Under the pieces are notes generated by a model. That model saw nothing but the letters and a program-made list of their open reading frames with translations. It was not told where the DNA came from and did not search any database. From Neckera pumila (Eukaryota; Streptophyta; Bryopsida; Hypnales; Neckeraceae): a stretch of DNA of 64,000 nucleotides. Made by a program: the position numbers and the translations under genes. Numbering within the stretch: the stretch's first letter is position 1; each line of letters starts with the position of its first letter. The stretch covers positions 30,205,445-30,269,444 of the forward strand of contig OZ018411.1 of the NCBI GenBank assembly GCA_963969595.1, written 5' to 3'. This document shows positions 11,151 through 22,591 of the stretch, piece after piece.

Positions 11151-13140
11151 TTAGAAAAAACATGAACCCTAGAAGGGGCTGTGAGTCATGGGAACGTAGG
11201 GAACGCAACGCAACGCAAAAAAAGCTCCTTCTGGTACATCCTATTGCTAAGCATCTTTTTGATCAATTTCCTTTTCCAAATCATGGACTTGTTTCAAAGA
11301 CTAATATGATATCATTTCCATTCTTATAAGTATCCAATCAACATCAAATCAATCTCTTTAGAAAGACTAACTCATTTTTGTTTACACACATACAAGTATG
11401 TTTAAAACTTGTATCACTTATAAAGGCAAACTACTTTATTGGGTCCAGTAAGAGCCCATGTGCAAATTATTCTAATGAAGTGATGTCTATTATAGCAAGG
11501 CTATTTTCTTACAAACTTACTTCTAAGTAAGAAAGCCTGAAATAGACAAGTTTTACTGTAAAATAGATTGATTACAAGAGTTTCACCAACTCTTTCAAGC
11601 TCAAAGAAAGACTAGACTTAGCATTGTCAGAGTTTCACAAGGTTCGAATTTTCTTTGAGGTAGTGAGCCTCACCTGCACCCATGGTAATCAACATAAAAA
11701 ATGAGGTTAGAAAACCGCATGCGAGGTGTCTTCAGCTCACTTACAACTTGTTATTGTCATCGCAATGAAAAGAGGAACAGCATACAAGAAAACATGCAGA
11801 CAAATGCAAAAGACCCAAGACAACAACCAACAAAATTAGCAGTCATCAAAGCTTCTTTAGAACCTGGCTGCTTGTAGTGTTTTGAGATGAGGAAGCCATA
11901 TCGAGTCCCAAGTTTTCCCAAAGAGTTCCCTCACTTAGTAAAGTCCTGAAAACTCAAAGCAAATAGCATCCAGAGAGTTTGAAGCAAACAGCATCAGCGG
12001 CTTTGAAGCAACAGTGCTCACATAAGACCACACTTTTTACAGCTTCTAATTTTGGATCAGTAACTAACGACTTAATAGCCGCCTAATTTCATAACAAGGC
12101 TGGATCAGTGTATAGAATGATAAATGAGTTTGCCAAGCTCATTATTTTTGTAGAATCATCCAATGGACGAAACACTGATACTTCTTTTGTGCAATCCAAT
12201 CCAATCAGCCTCAAATAAATGAGTCTTGCCGTCATTCAGGTTTGACTAGTGTTCATATAATTCATAGCTGTGGAGCTGTAGAAGCCCAATTAGCTGTACA
12301 ACTGTATCAGGTAGTTAAGTACCTTTAATAACTATTCTACCTCCAATTCAAATTTAATTGGTGGTCATTTATCACAATTAAATGAACCCTGATTTGGTAT
12401 CCATAGCCTTTAGAATATTGTCTAGTAGTGATATAATGACAATTTTTTAAAAAAACAAGGGAGGGAGGGAGGGACACTTACTAGATATGGATGGGAGCTA
12501 TCTTGAATATGGAACTTCACCCTTTCTCTAAGACATCTCTCTCTATATATATGTTATTGAAAAAAAAGTTTTTCAATACTAATGAAAAAAAAGTTTTTCA
12601 ATATTAATGAAAAAAATACATAGAAAGAAAAATCTTTCTATCTAATGCTTATTCCAAGCATAACAATGAAAAAGTAGAGAGATAAGTTTTTTTTCCTCTT
12701 TAATACTTAAAAATAAGTATTAACATTAGAGACTCTCATATATTTATAGACAAATTCCATCCAAGTAATGGTACTTGGGTATGGAAGCTTAAAAAAGAAA
12801 AAAAAAAAGAAAAAAAAAAAAAAAAAAAAAAATGTATATATATATATATTGGCAGCGAATTATAGCCGCGGAATTGCTTGAACAGCAGGAAACAATTCAA
12901 CTGAGTAGTGTAAACAAATATTAAGAAAATAATATTATTAAAAAAAACTCAAAATTACAGAAACCAGAATTACAGAGTGGCATGAGGTATGTCAGATTGC
13001 AATCATTACATTTTTTATTATTATATTATTGTTATTGTTATTATTATTATTATTATTTTTTAATATTTTTTTAATATTTTTTTAATTTTTAATATTATTT
13101 TTTTATTTATTGTAATCATTGAATGCACTTACTGTTGAGT
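11151..13140. other. No gene seen; A-rich and TA microsatellite
   Basis: About 2 kb of AT-rich sequence without a supported ORF. It includes direct copies of GAAAAAAAAGTTTTTCAATA at about 12561-12603, an A-rich tract at 12791-12831 running into (TA)n at 12834-12850, and a TTA/TTT-rich block at 13015-13110. Confidence 0.6.
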
Positions 13141-13249
13141 TTCCTTGAGTCCCTGGGGGGAAGCTTACACTACAAAAGAGCCCCTTTCAGGGCTCACTTT
13201 TTTTCTGATATATGAGACGTTTGGCAGCACTCTTGCTATTACTCAAAAG

Positions 13250-13759
13250 CTCTTAGTGAGGAGGGGTGTGCAGATTTTTTTTGTGGCGTTTGAACCTTTG
13301 GTGTGAAAGTTATTAAATTTCAAAGTTTTATATCGTTCTAAAAATTGAAATAATTTTATTTTTATTTTGTAAAAAATCCAACTTTTACATTGCGTGTCCA
13401 AATGCTGCAAAACCACAAGGCCCTTGCACTCCTTCATGCATAGAGCTTTCTATTTGCATCAAGAACGTAACCTCCCACCGCAACAAAGCCTTTTGGCTTT
13501 TGCACTACTTCTTGTGTAAAAAAATTGTTTTAAAATTAAATAATAAAAAAAAATTCTTTTGCTTTTATTTTGACTGTGACAGCGGGACAAGGATACACTA
13601 GCCTATATCTTCAATTAGTTTGTTTTGTTTTGTTTGTTTTGTTTGTTTTGCTTGATATGCTGAAGATCTAAGAAATTATGAAGCACCCAGCGGTGTTTTT
13701 GGTATTGCTAGAAAGCTTTTGGCGAGGAAGGGTGCACGCGCTTTTTTCTATAGCATTTG
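13250..13759. repeat. Foldback repeat family, units 2 and 3 (5' part)
   Basis: Repeats the sequence order of 10539-11150: GTGGCGTTTGAACC, GTGTGAAAGTTATT, ACTTTTACATTG, CCAAATGC, then GCACTCCTTCATGC. A T/G-rich spacer and a new unit follow (AAGCACCCAGCGGTGTTTTTGGTA). This last unit is cut at 13759 by the retrotransposon and resumes at 25540. Confidence 0.72.
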
Positions 13760-16702
13760 TGTCGCAACCGGAATTTTTGGTTTTCTTTTGATTGTCTAAA
13801 TAATGGAACGGAAACAGGTAATTAGGATCCATATCCGGATAGGAGGGCAAAAGGAAACTACGAATAGGCAACGATAATCCAGTAAAGAGAAAACTGTATT
13901 TGATCCGGTCAGAATGTTAGTATTCAGGAGCGGAATCATATCTAGATTTCACCTCAGAGCGGATTAGGGTTGGACCGGATCGATAGCAGAATGGACTGGA
14001 AAAGGTCATGATGACGTGCCAGGGGTCCTGAGAGTATATAAGGGCTGGTCGTCTTCATTTTCACTCCTTTACTCCCCTTGAGCTCTGGAGCTAACCTTGA
14101 GCACTTTGATACCTTCGTCCGCGCCAGAGCCGTTGTATGTATGTGCGCTTCCGGCTGGGTGTGTCTGAAAGTGTAGGAAGAGTAAAGAACGTGTAGGTTG
14201 CAAATTTTGTGAGTGCTTTCCAGTTGAGATCGGACGAGAGAAAGTGAGGAACGGGACGTGCGGCTAGGAGAGGGTGAGGTAACGATCGGTAAGGGTCCAG
14301 CGGTAGTTTAGTGTCCATGCCTCAGCTGCGTAGGACCAGGCCGGACGTATCCAGTTCTTGGTTCCGATTGTCCACCCGGAGAAGCCGACGAGGGTGACGA
14401 TGACCCTCGGCAACACCATTTTTGGTTCCCTGAGCGGGGAACGGAAGGTGAACTGGGCCCGGATCTTTTCTGATCTGGTGTCCCAGCTGGTGACAAGGAT
14501 CGGAAAGAATGGGGCTACTCCTTTGAGCCCCTACCTTTTCCACCTCTACCAGCGGAACCAACTCCTCACTCAGACTGAGGAGAAGACGTGGAGTGTTTAG
14601 GAGTCGATCATGAAGTATGGAGAGTCGGGTTTGGATGACGAGGTGGAAGAGCAGACCGGATCCGAACCCGAGATAGAAGAGGAAGAAGAGGAGGAGCCGC
14701 TCTGACAAAGGAAGCGTCAGAAGACGACGCCTCCTCAGAAAAGAAGAACCCCCTCGAACCCCCGGTCCATACCAGAACAAGGACCGGAGGTAGAGATGCT
14801 GGATCTCGAGGATCCGACCGACCCGTTCAACCAGTTAACGGTTGTCCTAGCCGGGATACGGGTGGACTGGGAGGTCAAGCGGAGGGTTCTGACCACTATT
14901 GCGGAGCTGGTGGGTGCATCAGTCGATAGCAAATTGCCGAGTAAGGTGGGGCAATTCCTGGCCGATCCGGAAGAGAACCGGAAATAGGAGACGGAGATCC
15001 GTCGGCTTCAGGAGGAAGTCGACACTCTGAGGGCGGACATGGTCACCCTCAAGGAGGACAAGGCAGCAGTCCGGGAGATGGCGGAGGCCACCCGGAAGGT
15101 GGCTGAGTCGGTGAAGGATACTCTTGGAGAGTCCGGATCCGCCGCAGTCAAGGCGGCCTTGTTTGATAAAGGGGTGCACGAAGAGAAGAAGGTATCCGGG
15201 TCCCGGATAGTTCGGATCCTCAGTAACTTCACCAATCAGGTGGAAGCATCCTTAGTGGCAGCACGAGAGGCAGCCGACCGGATGGACATCAGTAGTCAGA
15301 AGCTGAACAGGTCCTTATTTTCTCGAAAAATCCATCTCTCGAATATTTCAATGCCGGATTCGTTTTCAGCAGGAGGATCGAATCCGGGTGAGCGCAAGGA
15401 TCAGACACCCAAGTCAAGGAAGAGTCATCGAAGACCTGGGACGGGGCAACCAATTCAGATCGATTTGTCGCCCGGGTCAGATCTTCCGGATCCAGCTGCT
15501 GGTGAACGGAGCCGGAACTTAGCGGACGTCTTCAATCAACTGCCCGAGGAACCTAGGAGTCCGACGTTGGGTGGAGGAATTGGAGAGTAGGGTAGGAAGT
15601 TAGTTAGGAATGTAAAATATTTGTAAGATAGTTAGGACCGGGTCGGATGACTATCCGGTCTGGCCAGTTAGGATCGGATCCGGATGTCCAGCACGGATTT
15701 CGAGGTCCCTTTTTGCTTTGTAATCAAGTTATATATAAGTCAGCCCCCACTTGGAAGCTGGGAGTTTTTTCACCTCATTTTCGTGTACGTCTTCTCTTGG
15801 CCTCTTGTTGTGTGTCTCTCCCGTGTGCGGTAGGGTCGTGTGGTGAGGAGTTAGGAAGGCGCATGCTAGTGTGGGTGTGATTTCTCCCTTTGGCGTGTTT
15901 GTTTTGGTCTTATGTGCAGGTGAGCGGGTTGCGAAAGCGTTGGGAGTGGATTCCAGTTCCTCAGCGACTCTAGAGTTTAGAATTTCGAGCGAGACAGCCG
16001 TTGTTAGGCTAGGCGGATAGGGAGGGATTCCTTAGTCGTGCTAGAACTCCTGGGTGTGAAATCCGGTTGAGTGTCCGATCTCCTGAGAGATCTCGCCGCT
16101 TCAATGGGCAAATGGAAGAACTTTAGTGGATGTTGGAACGAACAGGTTCACTTGCAGCCGCCTAGCTTTGCACAAACGGAACGGGACGCTGAGGTCATTG
16201 TAGTATGGAAGGACCGTACGGGGGGTCTTTGTGTGACCAGTGATCCGGGGAGTTTTCTGGGTTGCTGTGAAAGATCAAACCGGGTCCGGGTTAGTGTAGA
16301 GAATTGGAGAAAGAAGAAGTGGGTCTTCAGCCACTATAATTCACGGAAGGAGCGGCGGGCTTGCCACTCTCAAAAACAAGGGGTGATCCCTCTGATGGTG
16401 AAACAAAGGTAAAACTAAACCGGGTAGTAGTAAGAGCGGATGAGAGTTGATCAGACCCAATCAGAATGTGGACCGGATTGGAGAAGTAAGGAAGGGTCTG
16501 ATTGTAGTTCTAGGTGTTGTTGTGTTTCCGGTTGTTGTATTTGAACCGGAAGAGGAAATATAGATATTGACTTAGTTTAGAGACTAAATAAGGTTATCGA
16601 CTTCACAAAATCTCGCGGGTTAGATCTTTAGAGTCACTTTGGTATACTTTAAAGTGATTTTTGGTAGTATAACTGGGAAATTGCTTGCCTTGTGCTGCGA
16701 CA
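13760..16702 (+). repeat. 5' LTR of family A element
   Basis: It holds TATA-1 (14033-14042), remnants of the LTR ORF, TATA-2 (about 15729-15736) and a splice-donor-like CAG/GTGAGC at 15917-15925. Relative to the solo LTRs, 379 bp are missing between two CAGTTCT direct repeats (487 and 866 in copy 1). The 3' LTR lacks the same segment, so the loss predates this insertion. Confidence 0.95.
14316..15590 (+). pseudogene. LTR-internal ORF, 5' LTR copy
   Basis: The 379-bp deletion removes about 126 codons and shifts the frame, leaving the N-terminus dead. Downstream, the frame reads from 14796 to a TAG at 14985 (CAG in the solo LTRs). It then runs open through 15039-15590 for 183 codons, ending at the same point as in the solo copies. 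The open part is the charged helical region (AAVREMAEATRKVAESVKD) plus a Ser/Pro-rich tail ending LGGGIGE. The equivalent in the 3' LTR is 23619-24422. Confidence 0.55.
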
Positions 16703-16821
16703 TACAAAAATCTGGCGCTGCTGCCGGGGATTCTAAAGCTATTAGCTCGATTTTGATCCCTATTAGCTAAAGTCAGTTGTTACTGTGACTTTCGTGTGGT
16801 AGTGAGAATTCCAATTTTCAG
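15920..16821 (+). promoter_or_regulatory. Possible leader intron before gag
   Basis: A near-consensus donor (CAG/GTGAGC) near the end of the LTR pairs with an acceptor-like TTTTCAG at 16815-16821, only four bases before the gag ATG at 16826. Splicing would remove the LTR end and primer site and place the gag start close to the cap. It is a prediction only. Confidence 0.3.
16713..16731 (+). promoter_or_regulatory. Primer binding site, tRNA-Asp type
   Basis: TGGCGCTGCTGCCGGGGAT starts 10 bases after the 5' LTR. It matches the complement of the 3' end of plant tRNA-Asp except at two positions (TGGCGCCGTTGCCGGGGAT is expected). Minus-strand DNA synthesis would start here. Confidence 0.85.
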
Positions 16822-16825
16822 GCAG

Positions 16826-18439
16826 ATGGAGAGAGAACCGGATCTGGCACCCATGAAAAGGAAGACGAGAAGTGAAATTAGACGATTTCGGAAGAATCAA
16901 CGTGGAGAGTCGTCGGGGTTAGGTCCCAGTGATCCGGATACATCTCAACCGGACGACCAACCCATTTTTGTACCTGCACCTGGTGACGGAAACGAGAGCC
17001 CAAGATCGGAGGATACACCCCCAACTTCTGAGCAAGTATCGGAACCGGAAGGAGACAAACCGCCGTCAAAAGAAGACAGGATGACCCGGTTGAGGTACAA
17101 GCATTTCAAGGGAGACGGAAGCCAGGATGCGGATGAATGGCTGTGCGAGTTCCAATTGACCGCGCTTGCCAATCAGGAGAACGAGGTTGCTCAACAAAGA
17201 ATCTTTCAAGGATTGCTGAAGGGGGAAGCGCTCAAATGGTACCAAGATGTTCCGGAGGTGACCCGGAATGATTGGGACCAGCTGAGAACGGACTTCCTAC
17301 AGGCTTTCCGAGAAGTGGGTGGAGAGGCTAGAGCATTAGGTTGTTTGAGTACTCTCACGATGAAGTCAACCAAATCCGTGCAAAAGTATGGGCAGAAGGT
17401 GAAAGCGCTCATGCAGAAGTTGACTATGGAGATTGCCCCTGGTCTGCAAGTAGAATGGTACGTAGCCAGATTACCGGAATCCATGGGGTTCCTTATCCGC
17501 CAAACGAGACCAAGAATGGAGGCCATGGATGCGGTGACCAACTACGAAAACTCTGCTCAGTCACTTCGGAAATCTCTGAGGAGAAGTGAAAGGAAGGCGA
17601 AGGAGAAGAGCAAGAGGAGCAACCGGAAGTCAAAGCATAGTAAGAGAATTTCGGATTCGGAAAGCAGTTCCGAGTCATCTGGATCGGAAGTTTCCGATCC
17701 CAGCTCGTCAAGTTTGGAGGAGGACCAGAGTGTTTCGCGCCCGCGACGTTTGTCCAAGAGAGGTCAGAGAGAGAAGACTGTCATTAAGGTCAAAACGGAG
17801 GATCCGGATTCAAAGAAGTTTATGAAGAAGATCCAAGAATCTCTGGAGGCAATCAAGGTAAACCTCGCTGAGAACCGGAGACTGAGACGGATCGTTCCGA
17901 CTTCTCGAGCTAATGTCTGGTGCGGAAGATGCGGAGAATCGGGACACTACCCAAGCGAATGTCAGAAGGCGACCCCGAAGCAAGTTCACTACATGTATCC
18001 AGACAAAGAAACATACTACACCATGGCGGCTGAAGATGAGGAGGAGGTCTACCAGGTTCAACCTACTTACAGGAGAGGAAAAGGTATTGCTATTCCAATC
18101 CGTTCCAACGTTTTGAACCAGAACTTTCTACCTGGACCTAGTCAAGGCCCAGGGATGCAGCCACCCATGCAAGTACCGGGATATCCGGATAGGCAAGTGG
18201 TGATTTGCTATTGTTGCGGAGAACCGGGACACTATGCCAGTAGTTGTCCTCACAAGGGACAAGGACAAGGTGCACCACGGATTTTGCCGTGCTAGAATTG
18301 TGGAGAGTATGGACATGCCGAGCAAGATTGCTCCAAACCATCGCAACCGCGACCGGTTTACAAGCAAGTGCAAATTCTTCCGAGGGAGCAGAACGCACTG
18401 AATTATGGTCATTCAGCCGGAACAGAGAATCCGGAAAAG
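16826..18439 (+). pseudogene. gag: Gag region: capsid and zinc knuckles
   Basis: The acidic N-terminal stretch is followed by a Retrotrans_gag-type helical domain at about residues 90-210 (ADEWLCEFQLTALANQ, GEALKWYQDV). A Ser/Lys/Arg-rich linker comes next, then CCHC zinc knuckles: CGRCGESGHYPSEC at 17921-17962 and CYCCGEPGHYASSC at 18206-18247. A third knuckle at 18290-18331 is interrupted by TAG immediately after its first Cys. The protein would package element RNA into virus-like particles in the cytoplasm. The open part up to the first stop is 489 residues. Confidence 0.92.
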
Positions 18440-18442
18440 TGA

Positions 18443-19888
18443 CGGTGCGAGGTAGAGCTGCCAGTTCGAGCAGAGAGCGTGGTCAACCGAGTATCGACCC
18501 GCAGTTCCACCAGGAACCAAACCGGACAGTCAATCAAAAGGAGTAAGAGGAAGTCAAAAAGGAAACCGGAATCAAGTAGTGATTTGGATCGGCTTTCTTC
18601 AGAACAGAGACTGGAACCGGAGATAGAACGACCAGAAGAAGGAACAGACCGTGATTGGATTCCGATAGATATCAGTGCAGAGATTCGGAGGGATAGCTCT
18701 GGACCACATATTGTACGAACCCCGAAGACGGTTACATATAGCGATGCTCCAGTGATCGTTATTCCGGATGTGAGTACCTATGAGTATAATATCATCCAGG
18801 ATATTAAGGATCAGAAGGCGAATGTGACGATCGGACAACTAGTACACGACAATGTGATATGCCAGAAGCTGATCCGAGACACTTGGACTAGGAAGCAAAA
18901 GAGGAAGGTGAAGCTACCAGCGATGGCAGTCAACTTTTTGCAACCGGAAGATGCCGGAGCTCTCGAGGTCACAGTAGAGATAGAGGGGTGTGCAATTCCC
19001 AAGGTTCCCATTGATGGCGGATCAGGAGTTAACCTGATGTTGGAAGACACAGCGTTTGATTTGGGATTCACCACGTTCGAAGCCACGGAACAAGTTCTCC
19101 AGATGGCAGACCAGTCCCGAGTACATCCGGTTGGGAGGCTTTCACAAGTGCCAACCCGGATTGGTGAAACGGACTATCTGTTGAACTACATCATCATCCG
19201 TGTTCATAAGGGTAGACCCTTTCCGATGTTACTCGGAAGACCTTGGTTGTATTCCGCTTGAGTTCTTGTAGATTGGGGAGCCAAGGAACTAGTGGTAGGA
19301 AAGCCGTCTACGCGGATTCCTTGGGCTACGGAGAAACATTTGGGAGAGACCAGCGACTCGGATGGATATACAACGGACCGGTCTAACCCGGACGATTTGG
19401 TTGCGAGCTATTATGTAGATCCGTTCGAGCACCAGTCCAAGGCAAATTATGGATTCTTCGAGGCAGTGTTAGAGCATGAGCCAAGAAAAATCCGAGAGAC
19501 GGTTTTGGAAGACCGATCCTTAGGAGAGTCAAGTGTTCCACTCACGGCGGAGTGGATCGCTCAACAGATCGGGAGCAGAAATCTTTTCACCAATGGAGGT
19601 GAGACGGTTGGACCGGGTTGGGGAAATTTAGCGTCCTTTCCGGAGGAGGGGTATGCGGAGAAAGTCAAACCGATTGTTTCACCCACTGATTACGAGAAGG
19701 AGAATATTGAACCCGACAAGAGTTTTTATCTTAATAAGCTCTTGAAGGATACGGAGAGATCCGGCTATATTCAGCTTCTGAAGGAGTATCTCGACGTTTT
19801 TGCTTGGGAGCCATCCAATCTGAAAGGGATTCCCTCTCACCTCACGGAGCATCGCATCGACTTGATGGAAGGATCCATTCCGGTCTGA
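18443..19888 (+). pseudogene. Protease region and linker to RT
   Basis: The aspartic protease core is IDGGSGVNLM, with the catalytic Asp at 19013-19015. It has the D-G-G-S form in place of the usual D-S/T-G, which occurs in some plant Ty3/gypsy lineages. The flap-side motif is MLLGRPWL (about 19228-19251), followed by the TGA at 19259. A linker of about 200 residues (19262-19888) leads to RT and contains the pre-RT segment LKEYLDVFAWEPSNLKGIP. It would cleave the polyprotein in particles. Confidence 0.85.
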
Positions 19889-21170
19889 CAGCGACAGTAC
19901 CGGCTCAACCCCAAGTATTCGTTGATGGTGAAGGAGGAAATCGATCGACTATTGCAGGCAGGATTCATCTATCCGGTCTACAACTCCGAATGGGTTTCCC
20001 CCATTGTGATTGTTCCGAAGAAGGTCGGAGCGGATGATAAGGTCAAGATTTGGGTCTGTCCAGACTTCCGGAAATTGAACGCAGCCACGAAGGACTATTG
20101 CCCTCTCTCGTTCACCGACATTATTCTGGATCACGTTGCTGGCCATGATTGCTATAGTTTCTTGGATGGATTTTCCGGTTATAACCAGGTATTCATTTGG
20201 TGGTGCAATCAGCTGAAGACGACATTTACGACGGAGTGGGGTACTTACGCCTTCACCCGGATGCCGTTCGGTCTGTGTAATGCTCCCGGAACATTTCAGC
20301 GACTCATGATGGACATTTTCAAAGATTTCCTTCGGCATTTCCTTGAAATGTTCATAGACGACTTTGCGGTTTTCAGTAACCGGGAAAGTCATCTCAAGTG
20401 TTTGAGGAAGACGTTCTAGAAGTGCCGAGAGACCAGTTTGAAGCTACACCCGGGCAAGTGTTTTTTCGGAATGAGTTCCGGAATTCTGCTCAGTCATGTG
20501 GTAAGCCGAATCGGATTACAGGCAGACCTGGATAAGGTGAAAGTTATGCTTTCCCTGTTACCTCCAACCAACGTAAAGGAAGTCCGCGGATTCCTTGGAT
20601 GCGTGGGCTACTACAGACGGTTCATCGATGGATATGCCAAGAGGGCTATTCCGCTCACGGAACTTTTGAAGAAGGATACGGAATTTGTTTGGGACAGAAG
20701 GAGACAACAGGCCTTTGAGGATTTGAAGACCCAGTTGGCTAAAGGTCCGATCCTGTCAGTTCCGGATTGGACCAAGGAGTTCCATGTTACTATCGATGCA
20801 TCGGGTTAGTGTTTGGGATCCATTATGTGGCAATTTGATGCAGAAAGGCGGGAGAACCCGATCTACTATGTGAGCAGACAAATGAATTTGGCGGAACGAA
20901 ACTACACCACCACAGAACGGGAAGCGTTAGCCGTGGTCTATTCGTGTAAGAAGTTCCGGCATTATTTACTGGGGTACAAGGTAATTTTCTATACGGATCA
21001 CAATTCTTTGAAATACCTTGTGAACAAACCAGATTTGTCGGGCCGGATTGCTAGATGGATTTTGCTCTTGCAAGAGTTTAATTACGAAGTTGTAGTCAAA
21101 CCCGGAAAGGCAAATGTTAATGCGGATTACCTCTCGAGGCAGAGAGGACAGAATTACTTTACGGATATAT
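19889..21170 (+). pseudogene. Reverse transcriptase and RNase H region
   Basis: RT motifs in order: VSPIVIVPKK, PDFRKLNAATK, FLDGFSGYNQ with its Asp, FTRMPFGLCNAPGTFQ, and the FIDD catalytic pair at 20351-20362. Stops interrupt it at 20417 and 20807. The connection and RNase H follow: FLGCVGYYRRFI, TIDASG, TTTEREALAVVYSCKKFRHY, FYTDHNSLKYL. The RNase H keeps its DAS, E and D acidic positions. A second, archaeal-type RNase H, as in some Tat elements, was not seen. Confidence 0.93.
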
Positions 21171-22552
21171 CTGCCGATTTTCCGGATGAATTCCCGAATC
21201 GGGTGATGAAACCGGCAGTGATAGAAACTTTAGATTCCCCTTTGGTCGAAGTCTTTTACCTCAATGATGAATCTGATTCTGAATACAAAGATATCATAGG
21301 TTATTTGGTGACATCTAGATATCCGGACCAGATGAGTCATGAGGAGAAAGAGATTTTCCAAAGGAAAGTGGCTCCGTACACTTTGATTAGGGGAGTCCTT
21401 TTTAGGTTAGGAACGGATGACGTTCTCAGACGATGCCTAGAACTCCCAGAACGGAAGAAGGTAATCCAAGCCCTTCACGCAGGGAGTTTAGGAGGGCATT
21501 TTGCCTTTGTAAGTACAATAAACCGGATCCAATCAACCGGATACTGGTGGCCGTATTTACATAGGGATGTGAGGAATTTTGTGCGAAGTTGTGATCAGTG
21601 TCAGCGGACAAGAGCACCGTCCTTCCGAAACCATTGGCCACTGACTCCTATCATTCCTCTAGCGCCATTTGAGAAATGGGGGATAGATTTTATTGGACCT
21701 ATCTTTCCGGTCAGTGGACGGAAGAAGAGGTACATTATCCTAGCCATGGATTATGCCACCAAATGGGTGGAGGCCAAAGCAACAGGGAAGAATGACGTGG
21801 AGACTTCAGCAAACTTTTTGTTTGAAGAGATCCTCATGCGATTTGGTCATCCGCTCGAGTTGGTCAGCGACCGGGGAACCCATTTCCTGAATGACGTTAT
21901 CGTCGACCTGACGACTAGGTACCTTATCAAGCACCGGAAGACGACTCCTTACAATCCTAAAGCAAACGGATTGACGGAGCGGGCAAACGGGATCGATCGT
22001 AAGATCCTGAACAAGATGGTTTCCGCTCACAAAACGGACTGGGACCGGAAACTACCTTCGGCAGTACACGCATACAACACCACGGAGAAGACCACAACCG
22101 GCAAGACCCCTTACTTTTTGGTCTTCGGTCAGGAGGCAACCCATGGAGTGGAGTTGAATGTGGAAACTTTCCGAGTCATGGTAACTCAAAGCGCGGAGTC
22201 CAGGAAGACTACCTATCCCCGACTTCTCGCCATTGAGGAACTGGAAGAGATCTGAAATACGGCTTTGGAGAGAACCCTAGAGGTACAGACGAAGCGGAAG
22301 GAAGACTATGATCGAAAACTTCCGGCTAACCACGGAATCGAGGAAGGAGGACTAGTTCTTCTATATGACAATCGACACAAGGACTTCCCGGGTAAATTGC
22401 ACACCCGATGGATGGGGCCTTTCCGAGTCAACCAGGTTTTCCAGAACGGATCTCTACAATTGGAGAATTTACGAGGTCAGTGGCTTGATACTCGGGTGAA
22501 CGGATCCAGGGTGAAGAAGTATGTTTCTGCTACTTCTTCGGACAACTCCTAA
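21171..22552 (+). pseudogene. Integrase region
   Basis: The zinc-binding HHCC module (LHAGSLGGHFA, then CDQCQRTR) is followed by the catalytic core, with Asp at 21686, Asp at 21869 and Glu at 21977. This is a D-D-35-E arrangement. After the TGA at 22253 the C-terminal GPY/F-like module is present (RWMGPFRV). The frame ends at 22552, 39 bases before the 3' LTR, without a chromodomain. All catalytic residues are intact. Confidence 0.93.
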
Positions 22553-22576
22553 TGATGTTCGCGGGGATGCTCACAG

Positions 22577-22591
22577 ATGAGGAAGGGGTAA
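22577..22591 (+). promoter_or_regulatory. Polypurine tract
   Basis: GATGAGGAAGGGGTAA directly precedes the TG of the 3' LTR. It would prime plus-strand DNA synthesis. It lies in the 39-bp gap between the integrase stop and the LTR. Confidence 0.8.

Larger units (their letters stand above)
16826..22552 (+). pseudogene. gag-pol: gag-pol polyprotein, one frame with seven stops
   Basis: All pieces lie in one frame (position 2 modulo 3) from the ATG at 16826 to the TAA at 22550, about 1909 codons. Stops break it at 18293 (TAG), 18440 (TGA), 19259 (TGA), 19886 (TGA), 20417 (TAG), 20807 (TAG) and 22253 (TGA). There are no frameshifts. Every stop is one C-to-T step from CGA or CAG, although for 20807 the original codon is less sure. 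An upstream GTG at 16796 is in frame, but the ATG is the likelier start. Order is gag, protease, RT, RNase H, integrase, so this is Ty3/gypsy. Seven stops make it non-autonomous as it stands. Confidence 0.95.

Noticed and set aside
13165..13215. Second CACTA end (CACTACAAAAGAGCCCC)
   Set aside because: No matching inverted end was found within reach; the GAGCCC/GGGCTC hairpin next to it may be chance.
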